Shown here one piece after another: positions 36,009-46,716 of a stretch of DNA of 64,000 nt. The first letter of the stretch is position 1. Each line of letters opens with the position of its first letter. Origin of the DNA: Xestospongia muta (lineage: Eukaryota; Porifera; Demospongiae; Haplosclerida; Petrosiidae); the NCBI GenBank assembly GCA_963693285.1, contig OY848925.1, positions 4,008,932 to 4,072,931 on the forward strand. The letters run 5' to 3'. The notes under the pieces are model-generated. The model worked only from the letters and a program-made list of their open reading frames with translations, had not been told where the DNA came from and did no database searches. A program made the translations under genes and the position numbers.

Positions 36009-37330
36009 ACTGCTGATTGTAGGCTCGTTTGCATCTACGGGTAGTCTTTCTTTTGAGTTGTGGCTTGATAAACAGCAAATCCATGGCTTTGAGTTGTGAT
36101 AATACAGAGTCTGGAGATGTACAATCTGATAGAATACTTGCACCACTACTAGGAGCATGTCTTTCGATTGAGTTTTCAGTTTTGGCTGAAGAGTCACAAA
36201 GGTCCGTTATGCTTTCAACTGAAATATCTGTAATAATACTTTTAGCAGGAGCACTTCTCGGTCTTTAATACATACTAAATTAAGGGGGTAAATTCTGGTT
36301 TTCCTAAACCCACTCATGAAATTAATGGCTGTCATAGGTGGTGGCTAAGCTTGAGATAATATATTTGGAATGTCCTCTGAAGTTGGCACACAATCTGGTG
36401 AAGAGTGCAACAAAGTGTTTAATGCCTGCCAATGTGATGCTTGAAACTGCTGAAGAGACCAATTTCCAGTGGCTGTAATAAGTGTGTGGAGTGAGAATGC
36501 AAGCACAAAATATGTTATTTTCTTTAGCTAACTCAATTAACAGTAATATGACTAGAGTGTCCTTCCTGTATTAGTAGTGTAGGCATTACAGAAGGGATTG
36601 GCTGAATAAAAAAATTGAACCATTAAGTTCAAATAAAGCACAAAATTATGGCATGTGTGGTTCTTTCTCTTTTCTAAAGCTACTACTCTATGCACATTTA
36701 TTCTTCCTACTAACGAAACACCTTTATGTTGTATCAAGTTTATACCAGATTCATCTACATTATGCACTTGCATAGGTTTAGTGAGGAGATTGAGACGAGC
36801 ATAGATTGATCTAAGTTTTACAAAAAATCCTCCAAAATTTTAGGATTACAAGCTTTAGCTCTTAAATATGACAATGATTTTGAAGAATGCAAAGTAAGGT
36901 TAAGATGTCTCCTCCTAAACCCATCAAACCACCTACATCCAGCTAATCCATTTTGTAGAGGATGGTCAATTCCTCCCTTTTTAGCAATCTGGTAGGCCAA
37001 GTGCATATCTACACGAGCAAGCCAAAACCCATATCAGACTTCTCAATGGCATACTCCACCAGTCTCTGTTCCATAGTACCTGATAACACAAGGTTTAGAC
37101 CTGGATTACGTCGCATTTCCACAAATCCATTAACTCTACAATGAAAAATTGCCAGTGACACATTGTACTGTCGAGCAGTTTGTCTTAGAACTCTTCCTCG
37201 ACTACAAATTAATACTACTAAAGCCATCGCTCTTCATTCCACAACTTCCTTTTGGGGTTCTAGTTTACAAAATTATCGACATTTTAGAATGCACACTACC
37301 CTCTATAACAATTTTTACCTTTTTGCGCTT
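36009..37330 (-). mobile_element. Pogo/Tigger-type (Tc1/mariner) transposase pseudogene
   Basis: The minus strand reads in order: RKLWNEER (about 37230-37260), RQTARQYNVSLAIF (HTH), LSGTMEQRLVEYAIEKSDMG, LAYQIAKKGG, GCRWFDGFRRRH (CENP-B-type DNA-binding domain), then MQVHNVDESGINLIQHKG (first catalytic aspartate region, N-x-DESG), HSTHLLQPLEIGLFSSF (Q-PLD-G-F motif) near 36430, and a C-terminal tail with RPRSAPAKSI to about 36030. Several stops and frameshifts break it. TIRs were not identified. The order fits a Pogo/Tigger/Jerky-type DDE transposase. Confidence 0.7.
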
Positions 37331-37899
37331 CTATGATAACTTGAAACTTATTTTGAAGTTCTAATTAACGCGCATGCCATAGGTCAATTTGACCTTTGAC
37401 CTTTATTGACTGTAGCTTATCAGGAAGAGCTTGAAATTGTGTATGTAGGTGTGTGTACTTCTTTGCGAGCTTAAGGTTTGCATTAGTAATAATTCTCAGC
37501 AGTTTATTGTTCCATAACAGGAACTGTTCCATTTTGGATACATTTACCTTATAACCACAGAAACTATTACATGTATTTTTTTGCTCTCACTATACTGTTT
37601 TAACAATAATATCTGTTTTCTCACATACGTTCTACAAGTAATGTCAAAACAATTTCTTAAAAGAAATACTTACTATTATGAACTTCCATTTTAAGTAACA
37701 GGTTCACATTTGATTGTAACTTTAGGCAAAATAGCTAGGTAAAGTACTTTGTACATTTTTTCTTATTGGAAAAACATCACTCGAACAAACAAGCTGGTAT
37801 ACTTGTTACATATCTAACAGAGAGGTTTATTTAGTGCCCAGGTTACATCTTTTTATAATAGTGCAGAATATGTACTTCTACTTGCTTTAACTAAAGGGA
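37331..37899. other. Intergenic DNA
   Basis: No supported feature was seen. Confidence 0.3.
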
Positions 37900-39260
37900 A
37901 CCACTTTATTCATTTTGAAACACATTTGGGAAAACTCTAGCTCAAAGACAATTATGAAAACTCATCAAAGTGAAGCTGTTAAGCAACATAAGTCAGTGGT
38001 CAGATTTAATAATAACTCAACTCAATCTTCCACAAAAAGACCACAGAGGTGCAGATCAGTACAAAAGAAACCTACCATTAAACCACAAAAGAGGTCAACC
38101 ACTTAAGCTAGAAGCCTAGTACAAGCAGTTGCACCAGGTGTGACAAATCATCAACTAATTCTAAGCTTTAGTGTGCAATTCGTGATGTAATTTGTCATAA
38201 ATATAGGAAGAGTGGACATTACCAAGTTGGACATCTTACCTTAAGAAGTAGAGTTGATACTATGCAAGAAATTGAATTCTTAGGACAATATAGAAACCGT
38301 CATGGAGATTATTACAAGTCTTGGAATGTTGCTCTACTTCTAAAAGATCAGCTCTGTTTAGTTGAAGCTCGATACAGGAGCAGATATAACATAAATCACA
38401 AACAGAAATTATCAGAATCTTGAAAGATTCAGTTTACATCCCTCAGATTGATTACTGAGAGGTCCTAGTTCACATCAGTTGAATATCAAGCGTAAATTTA
38501 CTGTTACAATACAATGATCGGGAAATCAAACATTGATCTATTTTATCCACAATTTGGTCAGTCTGTTAGATAGACATCTAGGAAATGAAAATCTCCATTT
38601 AGTGATATGTAGATTCTCATACTAACAGTTGTAATGAGCAAATTATAAAACCTCACCATGAAATTAATTATGGTTTTGGCACAATTAAAATATTATATTA
38701 AATTAATGGTAGTCTATATCCATTTGACAACAACTCAAAGAGTACCAGCTTCCCTTGTTAGATAAGGTGAAAGAAAGAATTTACTTGAATGGAGATAGCA
38801 GGAATTATTTGTAAATTTAATGAAGCAACATAATATTATATAGTGATGCATTTGCGAATGATTGTTGCTCCCAAACCAAAAAACAAGTAATGTATTTTGT
38901 GTTGATCTCTCTAATTTAAATATCAAGTTGTTAGAGAGAGACATATTATTCCTTCAATTGAACAGCTGTTAGCTCAGTTAGGAGATGCTAAGCTATATAA
39001 TTTCAGAGTTAGATGCTAACTCAGGATTGTTTTCAAATTAAGCTAACCAAAGAATCATCATTATTGACCACTTTTATTTCTCAATTTTGAAGATTTCGTT
39101 TTAAGTAGCTAACTTTCAGTAATACTTCAGTCACAGACTACTTACAAATTACATATCTGATATTATTGTAGGACTACAGGGAGTTATTTACATGATATGA
39201 TTGAACACAGGAAAAGCCCAACTAGTATTTCTGCTTTTTTATAATTATAGAAAATGAAAG
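37900..39260 (+). mobile_element. Ty3/Gypsy gag-pol fragment, diverged third copy
   Basis: The piece KTHQSEAVKQHKSVVRF with KRPQRCRSVQKKPTIKPQKR comes first (gag C-term). A zinc-knuckle remnant follows (SSCTRCDKS, then ICHKYRKSGHYQVG) near 38110-38240. A protease-side segment (EIEFLGQYRN, KSWNVALLLKDQLCLVEA) lies near 38270-38380, and RT-like traces (KPKNK, LNIKLLERD, IPSIEQLLAQL) near 38870-38980. Stops are frequent. It shares layout with 12880-13800 and 21660-22760 but is more diverged, so it is a separate insertion or older duplicate. Confidence 0.55.
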
Positions 39261-39341
39261 TATAACACTCAAGTTCTTATTACAAATCAAATGGATAAAT
39301 AGAGTAATATTTATTATTGCATTAATCTATTAGTACCAGCA

Positions 39342-39999
39342 CACTGTAAAAATTAATTATTATTTAATAAGTAATTTGTAGCTTACATGAGTGGATTTCT
39401 GTGGAATCTAGAGCTCATTTGAATTACTCACTATATAATTTGTTGTTCTGTGAAAATGTAACATAACAACAAATTGACAAAGATGACAGGCGAATAACTC
39501 TGTCTTCCCAGTATGAAGCAGACATTGCAGTCTGCTTACTAACTCTAGGAACCCTTTGATAATGAAGGATTATGGCCAGATGTTACTCAGTTTGTGGCTA
39601 CCCTCACGTCTGAGATAGCTCGAAACACTCCCTACAGAGTGATAGAGCCATTGAGTCTAGCCACACCTATTTTAAGCCTTGGATGTTGCTGAGTCATACA
39701 AACATTACATCATGTATTGCCTTATTTGGTTGTTGCTTTTATTATATAAGTAGCATGATTTTGTATCACTCTTTAGTGTACTGACTTTTTAAATAAACCA
39801 TCTTTTGAATCAGAATAGTTTCAATCTTAGTTGTACTGGTTTAGAATTGTTAGCAGTCATTTAGTTGTGACTTGCTTGAAGTTGTTTCTTAGAGTTTAAC
39901 AACAAATTACACAGTAATTAACAAAAACTCTATATTCCATGGTAATCCATCCATCTAAGCTACAAATTAGTCGCTAAAATGACATTAATTTTTACAGTG
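39342..39999. mobile_element. MITE with CACTGTAAAAATTAAT termini
   Basis: The left end CACTGTAAAAATTAAT (39342) is mirrored by ATTAATTTTTACAGTG at the right end (39984-39999). The similarity continues inward (TAATTTGTAGCTTACATG with CATCTAAGCTACAAATTA, and GGATTTCTGTGGAATCTAGAG with its diverged complement). It is about 660 bp long and non-coding. Left ends of the same type recur in receptor introns 4 at 15049, 47163 and 63397. No clean target duplication was seen. Confidence 0.65.
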
Positions 40000-40374
40000 T
40001 AATTGTGAAAAAATAAATACATCTGACGAACACTCATTAGAAGAAGTTGATGGATTGTCATCATATCTTCTATAATATTTTATAGTAAATAAGAGAACTT
40101 GAAAACAAGAGATTTGTCATAAGCACTTACCAAAGAAATAAAATAATGATTCCCCTCCGAAACTATGGCCTTTATCTGTTAGTCCTTCAGACAATTATTA
40201 GTTATTTAAAAACTAATTCAAATTCATATGCAAGAATATGTATTTAGTTTACACATAACTTCATTTGACAATCGTGACGACGATTGATCCCACAATTCCG
40301 TACTGCCCCCACACTCAAGGTAATCAAAAGCATAGTTCGCTTCTGGACCCTCCTCCATCCGTAAGCTTATCGAT
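40000..40374. other. Intergenic DNA upstream of receptor F
   Basis: No gene was seen. The start (about 40010-40200) resembles the 5' flanks of A, E and H (CACTCATTAGAAG, GAGATTTGTCATA, AATAAAATAATG). Confidence 0.4.
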
Positions 40375-40491
40375 AAGAGGAGAGGCTACCTCGCTAGACT
40401 AGTTTGGATATCAACCGTTGTCACCTGACTAATTTAAGTTGATGATGCTGATAAGATAATCATTCACGGCTTAAAACGTCAATATAGAATC
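40375..40491 (+). promoter_or_regulatory. Conserved upstream block of receptor F
   Basis: It contains GAGGAGAGGCTACCTCGCTAGACTAG, diverged from the AGGGGCTAGCTC block, then AGATAATCATTCACGGCTTAA and TATAGAATC immediately before the ATG, as in A and H. Confidence 0.35.
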
Positions 40492-41067
40492 ATGGCCTGT
40501 GGCTCCAAAACTCAAAGAAAGTTATCTGTCAATGTTATTGAGATCACTGTTTTGGTTATTGTTTTGTGTCTTATAGTGGCTCTCTTTTCCTTACCAATTG
40601 TGATTTACTATATTTCTGTAAGTATTATCTTTTATTAAATTGTATATTAATATGACTTGAATACACACACATTATACATGTGTGAATTGATAATATTAAT
40701 TTGTATTTATTATTTTCTCATAAACTCTTCTAGGATTACACTAATTTTTTAGCTGCTTCTCCTGTAAGTATAAGTAACTAACTTGTACATTTCATATTTG
40801 ATTTTATATAATATTTTTTGTTGGAAATGTTTATTTGATTTGTAGGATTCATCCTATAACAACACATTAAACATTAGCAATAGCAATATAATGGATGGAC
40901 AGAAATCTTTAAAAAATACTTGTACTAATCTGTCAATAACTTGGAGTAGACTTGATATAAACATGACGCCTACAGACTGTGATAACATTCACTATATTGG
41001 TACAATATGTAGGGACTTTCTCACTGTATGGCATTTGTGTGTGATAGAGGATGGAGACATTGTCATA

Positions 41068-41180
41068 CACTCAAAAAACATCGGTGTGTTCAACACACCA
41101 CACTGTCAACACACTTTCATTAATGGTGTGCATGACATACTATCTTTTGGTGTGATGGAAAGTAGTGTGTGAAACACACT
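41068..41180. repeat. Left TIR and subterminal palindromes of the CACTA-like element
   Basis: After the TIR come two perfect palindromes: GGTGTGTT-C-AACACACC at 41083-41099 and AGTGTGT-GAA-ACACACT at 41164-41180, plus single GGTGTG words between. They are probable binding sites of an element-encoded protein by analogy with plant En/Spm subterminal repeats. Confidence 0.7.
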
Positions 41181-41230
41181 TTCATGTGTGAACCAGAACG
41201 TTACATGCATATAAAAGATTTTGGAATTAA

Positions 41231-44147
41231 TCAAATATTCTCAATTAAATGATACTTCAGTGTTATAAATGAAGTGTTATCAACATGGTACATATGCAGT
41301 GGTGTATGATCATATATATCGAAATAAGAAACAACGTCAGTATTACTACTTGACTCTACTTCGAATGAATGGAAATGTTCACTAAAGCAAACTGTAGTTA
41401 AGACTTTACACACAAAGTAAAAATTGGTAACATCATGAACTATGATGCCATCAATTCTACCGAATACTGGTGACAAGTCAACAGATAGTACGACAATGAA
41501 ACCAATCTTATAGACAATTCCTTGTGCTTTCATCCAGTGTACACTGCATGATTTAAAAAGGATATCTTAGTCAGGTAGTAGCTTTATTACTCACCATGTG
41601 ACCAAGGAATCATCATCTAATGTTGGAATCTTTCTTTGTAAGTGATCCTTGTAAGTAAATGTTAGCAATGAAACTTGAGTACCTAGTTAAAACATAAAGT
41701 TTCCTTAAGTAAAATAACCTTAATTATTAGCAAACCTGGACCAGAAGTGATAGGCCTCTCAAAACAGCTTAAGCTTGAGTTCATGTAGTAGCAATGCAGG
41801 CGCTGATGATGGAAAGATAGAGTCTTTGGGATGTTTCGAAAACATTTGATCCTTTGGGCGATATCCTTAAAATAATTGTGTTTTCCCTCAAATCTCATAC
41901 ACCAGAATGTCACAGGTGGGCCACACCTAGTTGTTAGAATGGAATTACTGAACGTTTCACAATGCTTACTTAGAAATCCAGTCAGGATAATGAATCATGT
42001 AATGCATTTTTGGAGTGATTCGGCAAAAAGGGTATAGACATTTAAAGCTCTGATGATGGTCACTGATAAGGGTTCGCAAATATGCAACAAGATCAAGTGT
42101 CAAAACAGGTGCAAAAACTATGTCCAAAATTTTTAAGAGAAGGAGATAGTTTTGCCACTCTTGACATGTTTCTGGAATTTCTTTTCCGATAAGTAGAGGA
42201 AACAACCTTGCTAGGCACCACATCTGAGCAGCTACATTGATGTTGTTTACTGAATAATGAGTGGCATGCATACAAGTACTCCTCACCTTTTTGTTTAACA
42301 GAATGATCAGATTGTTTAAGAGTAGCTGTAGATATAAGTGTTGGTTTGTCAGTAGCATCACTGCCATTGAATGGAAATGATTGGATTCTCTCATTTAGTA
42401 GGTCTAATGAAATTAATTTTTGCTCAAACAGAACATTCAGAAGCTGCCTCATCTCAAACTGCACAGTTCCCTCAAGTAAATCATGCATTATATCGGGGCA
42501 CATTCCTTCAGTCACATGAAAGTAGTTTGACGTATTCAAAATAGAGTCATAACGTACACCATACGTGGTAGCATTTGCTTTGTTAACTTCATCTGAAGAA
42601 GTGGAAACAGATGCACAATGACGAGAGTGAGTTTCTCGAGTTCTGGGATGATGATCTTCAGATAGAAACTATAGGTGACAATACATGTACTTCTATTTAC
42701 AAACAAACGGACCTTTTGACTCATTTCATCATATGTAGCCATACAAAATCTACACTTTCGAAGTGCTCCAGATGGTAGCTTGTATCCTCCCAAGTAGTGA
42801 GATGCCAAGTTATCCCCAGGTACCAATATGAGTGTTCCTTTGATCACTTTCTCTTGTCCATGCAAATTAATGGTAATCCCATTCTGTATGGTAAGTAATG
42901 CATGTAGATAAATTAAGTCACATAATATATACCTCTTCTAACTCCAGCAAATCTCTCATAAAGGGCTTCAGTACAGCATTTACACCGTATTTTTCAATGT
43001 GTTGAGACTTCCCAACAGCGAGTAGGTTTATAGCATGGTATGTTGATCGCAAGTGTGGCCTAAGATTCCCAATTATGTAGTAAAATATCCCTGTGGATGG
43101 ATTGTTAAACAATAAGTACATTGAAGAAAACATACCCAATTTATGACTTTTGGTCTTTGTACCGAGTGGATTACACACTTCCAACTCATCGAAATACAGC
43201 ATTATTTGAAGGGCATTCAGGTCAGTTGATAAAAGAGGGTGTTCCTTAAATTGAGTGCCATCACAGTAATCACCCAAGTATCCTAGAGTGTTTTTATGAC
43301 CCCTTGATATCTATAAAAATGTAATCATTGTGGTACACACAACTATTGAATACACAGACCTCATCCTGCACTGTGCTATCTTTCAGACATAACTGTAATG
43401 ATTCCAAAAGTGGAACCATATATATGTATTCTCCCACTTGTTTCAAATGAGGTCTTGACTTGCTTCTTGTGAGGGTCAAAATTTCCCCTAACTTAATTTC
43501 AGAAGGCTCCTTTAATTAATTAAACACAAGTAATGTACATGTAAACCTTTGCAACATACCAGTAATCCAAGAAAGTCATGGTAATATTGTTCTTGAAGGT
43601 ACTTTGAATGTAATCCTTGAAAAGGATCAAGTGTAGAATACTGTAGAAAAACATTGCTAAGATTAGTGTCCAAAGTAATGTTATTCTGGTCCAAACACTG
43701 CCTGATATCATGCTCCATAGAGTCAGTGATGAGTTTAATAAAGGAAGACATGTCTTGAATAACTCCATCAAGTGCTTTTTGGGTAACCTTATGAACTTCT
43801 TTGGTTTTTAAGAGAAATAATGCACTTATCCGTTTACGGTCTTCTGTCGCTTCACACTCAGTTACAATTTCTGTTTGATTGTCATCATAATATGTACAGT
43901 CATGCTCTTCATCTTCAGTAAGTGGTAGTGTAGATTGAGACAAATCAGAACAATCAAGTTCAGAACGATGTTTTCGGTAGATATGCTTCTTAAATGAGTA
44001 GAAGTTAGTGTAAGTTCTTGTACACAAATTAATTCCGCAATTTACGAAGAAGTTGGATTCATGAGCATGAATATTCCCAATGTGTCTCACAATTCCTTTG
44101 AGAGTAGGAGAGGCCACTTTAAAACACATCCAACAATGAACAACCAT
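41231..44147 (-). CDS. CACTA/EnSpm-like transposase, 10 exons, intact
   Basis: Exons, 5' to 3': 44147-43560, 43509-43360, 43310-43136, 43090-42933, 42883-42713, 42668-42287, 42231-41970, 41926-41736, 41682-41595, 41543-41231; all GT-AG, phases agree, 825 aa. The N-terminus (residues 1-60) has C2H2-like fingers (HCWMCF..., HIGNIHAH; CTRTYTNFYSFKKHIYRKH). A long linker follows. Exons 3-4 carry LYFDELEVCNPLGTK, KSHKLG and YIIGNLRPHLRSTYHAINL, the block around the first catalytic aspartate in tnp2/Plavaka-like proteins. Exon 5 has a CxxC (RKCRFCMATYDE). Exon 6 has GMCPDIMHDLLEGTVQ with candidate further acidic catalytic residues. Exon 7 has KMHYMIHYP (HxxxH). Exon 8 has FWCMRFEGKHNYFK. DDE residues are not assigned with certainty. 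It should cut and paste the element in the nucleus. Confidence 0.85.
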
Positions 44148-44225
44148 TATATTCTTCTAAGTTCTAATTAATGCCGGGCACCACCCATAATTATTTTGAA
44201 CACGTGTGAATTGATGTGAATTGCC
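44148..44225. promoter_or_regulatory. Bidirectional promoter region between the two transposon genes
   Basis: Only 78 bases separate the two divergent ATGs. The stretch holds GGGCACCACCC and GAACACGTGTG but no TATA box. Shared control of the two genes is inferred from the spacing. Confidence 0.4.
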
Positions 44226-46214
44226 ATGAGCTCAGCCACGAAGTGTGTTCTCGTCTCATATTTGGAAAGGAATAAGGTCATAAGGGTCCCTATTGTGAAG
44301 GAAGATACTGACTTGGAATTCATAAGAAAAGAATTTATAAAGCTCTTTTCTTTTGAGGGAAATGTTAGACTTTGTCTTAGCTTTCAGAGGTTTGACGAGG
44401 ACTGGCAGGATTATGTTGAAATTGACGAAGGAGATGATATTGAGAATAAAGAAAAGATCAAGGTTATTGTGATTCCTGTTCTAGGAACACCAGGAAGTTC
44501 TAATGATGGAGGGGTGAGTATATTCTTCATGTGTAGTAGTGAGCTTTTGTAGTCCACAGTTCTATTATCTGAGGAGAGTACTCCACAACAGCCTAGACTG
44601 AAGAGGAGAGTCTTATTTGATGACAGTGACAATTCTAGTCCTGAGTGTTCAAAGGTATGTTAGGGTTTATATTTTAATGATCATACCTATGTTGTATTTG
44701 AGGATGAAGTCCAGTTCAAAAAAAGACGTGTCGTAAGGGATGAAGATGATTCTGTCCCTTTACCGAAACCTTTCCCAGTGCCAAAACATTTCACAAAAGA
44801 TATTGAGTTGGCCTTGAGAGAAAAAAAGATGTCAAGAGAAACAAACAAGAAATTTATGTCTGCTATTGCCAGTGCTGTTTTGTCTTATAAGCGATATCCG
44901 ACTGCACTTGATTACGACAATGTAGCCCTCTCAGTCATTGAAAAATATCCTTTCCTCAGGTCTCCACAAGGAACACCACAGGTATATTTTAATACTAACA
45001 TCAAGCAAATAGTAGTACTAATAGGGTGCGATTGTGTGCTGTCTTAAGAACAGGTTTAAGGAATTCAGAAGAATAAAGAAAACCAGAGACAAGCCTGAAG
45101 AGAAACAGGCTAATACATGTACCTCAAGCAGTACTGCATCTACGTCAATGCCATCTGGGCTCACAACTGCTTTGGAAACACCTGATATTCCACCTGGTAA
45201 CATAATACTGTAAATGTCTTTAATGTATGGAGGTGATTTTAGCTTTAATTTGTAATTTATGTGTATGTCTGTTGTCTAAAGTTTTCTTGAAAATGTACAT
45301 GAATACATTTACCACAAATTAACTGTTCATAAACTTTTGTAGGTGAAGATGCTGTGTCCTTTGAACGCCATAACAAAATGATCTGTGCTGAATATAAGAA
45401 AAAAAGTCCAAATAAAGCAGTTGTTGATGAGTTAGTTAACCTTTCATTTGCAATGCGACGAGAGGACTTGTTGACTACAAGTAGTATGTGTGAAGTATTC
45501 ACAAGATTTCCCTTTCTAAAGGAAGAAGAGGAGGTACATTTCTATTCTAGGTTTTCTTGGATACTTACTTTATCATGTAGATAATCAAAGAAATGGAGAG
45601 GATGACCAAGATGGTTGACTTGAGAGAATCATGTATGAGAAAATGGGAAAGAATTTCAGAGAGAATAATGGAACAGGCTTTAGTTGAAGCAAAAACATCT
45701 GCCAAAACTAAGCAAATGATTGAAGACAAAAAGGGTATACCAGGTAAGACTCAAGTATGCACAATATGGGTAAAGGTTCACATTTTCTCATTTCAGAATC
45801 TCTCAATGCTTTCCGACTCCTGCCTCTTCTCTTACCTGACACACGAGTTAAAGCAGCAGCTAATAAACTCCTCAAATTCTCTGATGTAAGTTACACAAAC
45901 TTTATTTCAACATGTACCTGTTGTAGGGTGGAGTTCCAGGGATGGAAGAATTGGTGATGAATATCTCTCAGCCCGAACCTTACGTTCTTATGTTTGGGGA
46001 TCAGTTCTTCCTAGTGATTGACTGTATAGTGGTTACAGAAGTAGATGCTGAAGCTGTTCCAATTACTCTGCTATCATCTTACTTTGTATTCAACATTAAA
46101 TATCCGAAAGGCTGCAACAATCTCTTCTCATTCTTGGAGGTGTTGTTGTTGGGGGGTAATGGTGAGAAGCTAAGTCCTACTGTCAAAAATTTCTTTTCTT
46201 TCATTGTCAATTGA
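44226..46214 (+). CDS. Transposon accessory protein, PB1-like plus SAMD3-like, 8 exons
   Basis: Exons: 44226-44513, 44553-44654, 44703-44981, 45049-45196, 45343-45533, 45581-45743, 45797-45885, 45927-46214; all GT-AG, phases close, 515 aa. Residues 1-90 look like a PB1/ubiquitin-like fold: basic residues early, FIRKEFIKLF, then LSFQRFDEDWQDYVEIDEGDD and KIKVIVIPV. A basic-acidic linker (LKRRVLFDDSD, KKRRVVRDEDD) may hold a nuclear signal. Exon 3 onward (KHFTKDIELALREKK, YPTALDYDNVALSVIEKYPFLR, NRFKEFRRIKK) and the end (YPKGCNNLFSFLEVLLL) match the layout of high-copy animal proteins annotated as SAMD3-like. Its role is unknown; by position it resembles TnpA of plant En/Spm, a DNA-binding partner of the transposase. 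No SAM domain was recognised. Confidence 0.8.
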
Positions 46215-46592
46215 GTTCTTTTTTCATTCATTTAATCATATTTTCTGATTTGTATATACAATGTTTCTGATTGCTATATTTATTGCTATATAAGAAGTGT
46301 GTCTGGCACACCATAGCATACACATTCATTGTCAATTGAGGGACAGTTCTTTTTTTTATTCATTTAATCATATTTTCTCATTTTGTATATACAATGTTTC
46401 TGATTGCTATATTTATTGCTATAAAAGAAGTGTGTCTGGCACACCATAGCATACACATTCATTGTCAATTGAGGGACAGTTCTTTTTTTATTCATTTAAT
46501 CATATTTTCTGATTTTGTATATACAATGTTTCTGATTGCTATATTTATTCCTATAAAAGAAATGTGTATGGCACACCAAAGCATACACACTA
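46202..46592. repeat. Tandem repeat, three copies of about 133 bp, in the right end of the element
   Basis: ATGTTTCTGATTGCTATATT occurs at 46261, 46394 and 46526, and each copy also has GTGTGTCTGGCACACC (changed to ATGTGTATGGCACACC in copy 3) and CATTCATTGTCAATTGAG. The first unit overlaps the stop codon of the accessory gene (TTCATTGTCAATTGA), so the array grew from its 3' end. Confidence 0.9.
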
Positions 46593-46599
46593 CAGTACA

Positions 46600-46716
46600 A
46601 GTGTGTTTTACACACAATCTCAAAAGTGTGAAGAACACACTTTTTTGAGTGTGCGTATAGGGACAACAATCGCACACCTAATTTGGTGTGTATAACACAC
46701 TTTATTTTTTTCAGTG
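46600..46716. repeat. Right subterminal palindromes and TIR of the CACTA-like element
   Basis: Three palindromes are seen: GTGTGT-TTT-ACACAC at 46601-46615, AAAAGTGTG-N5-CACACTTTT at 46622-46644, and GTGTGT-ATA-ACACAC at 46686-46700. The TIR follows and ends ...TTTTTTTCAGTG at 46716. Confidence 0.75.

Larger units (their letters stand above)
41068..46716. mobile_element. CACTA/EnSpm-like DNA transposon, apparently complete, two genes
   Basis: The left end is CACTCAAAAAACATCGGTGTG. The reverse complement of the right end is CACTGAAAAAAATAAAGTGTG, giving about 11-bp TIRs CACT(C/G)AAAAAA. TA flanks both sides (41066-41067 and 46717-46718); paralogous receptor exons have the uninterrupted word GTCATATACAG, which proves the boundaries to within the TA. 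Inside are two divergent genes with a 78-bp intergenic promoter region, a - strand transposase (41231-44147) and a + strand accessory gene (44226-46214). GTGTGT/ACACAC palindromes sit in both subterminal regions and a three-copy tandem repeat lies at the right. CACTG termini, 2-bp duplication and a tnp2-like transposase agree with the CMC (CACTA) superfamily. Both genes are unbroken, so the copy may be autonomous. Confidence 0.85.

Noticed and set aside
37010..37230. Homeobox or other host HTH gene in the pogo region
   Set aside because: The HTH is followed in order by CENP-B-like and DDE-type motifs with stops, which fits a dead Pogo/Tigger transposase.
41231..44147. Reading the transposase as a host zinc-finger gene
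   Set aside because: It lies between precise TIRs and a TA duplication, shares a divergent promoter with the accessory gene, and its conserved blocks match transposases.
41091..46710. GTGTGT/ACACAC palindromes as a CRISPR-like array
   Set aside because: There is no constant repeat-spacer period; motifs cluster only at the transposon ends and the genome is eukaryotic.
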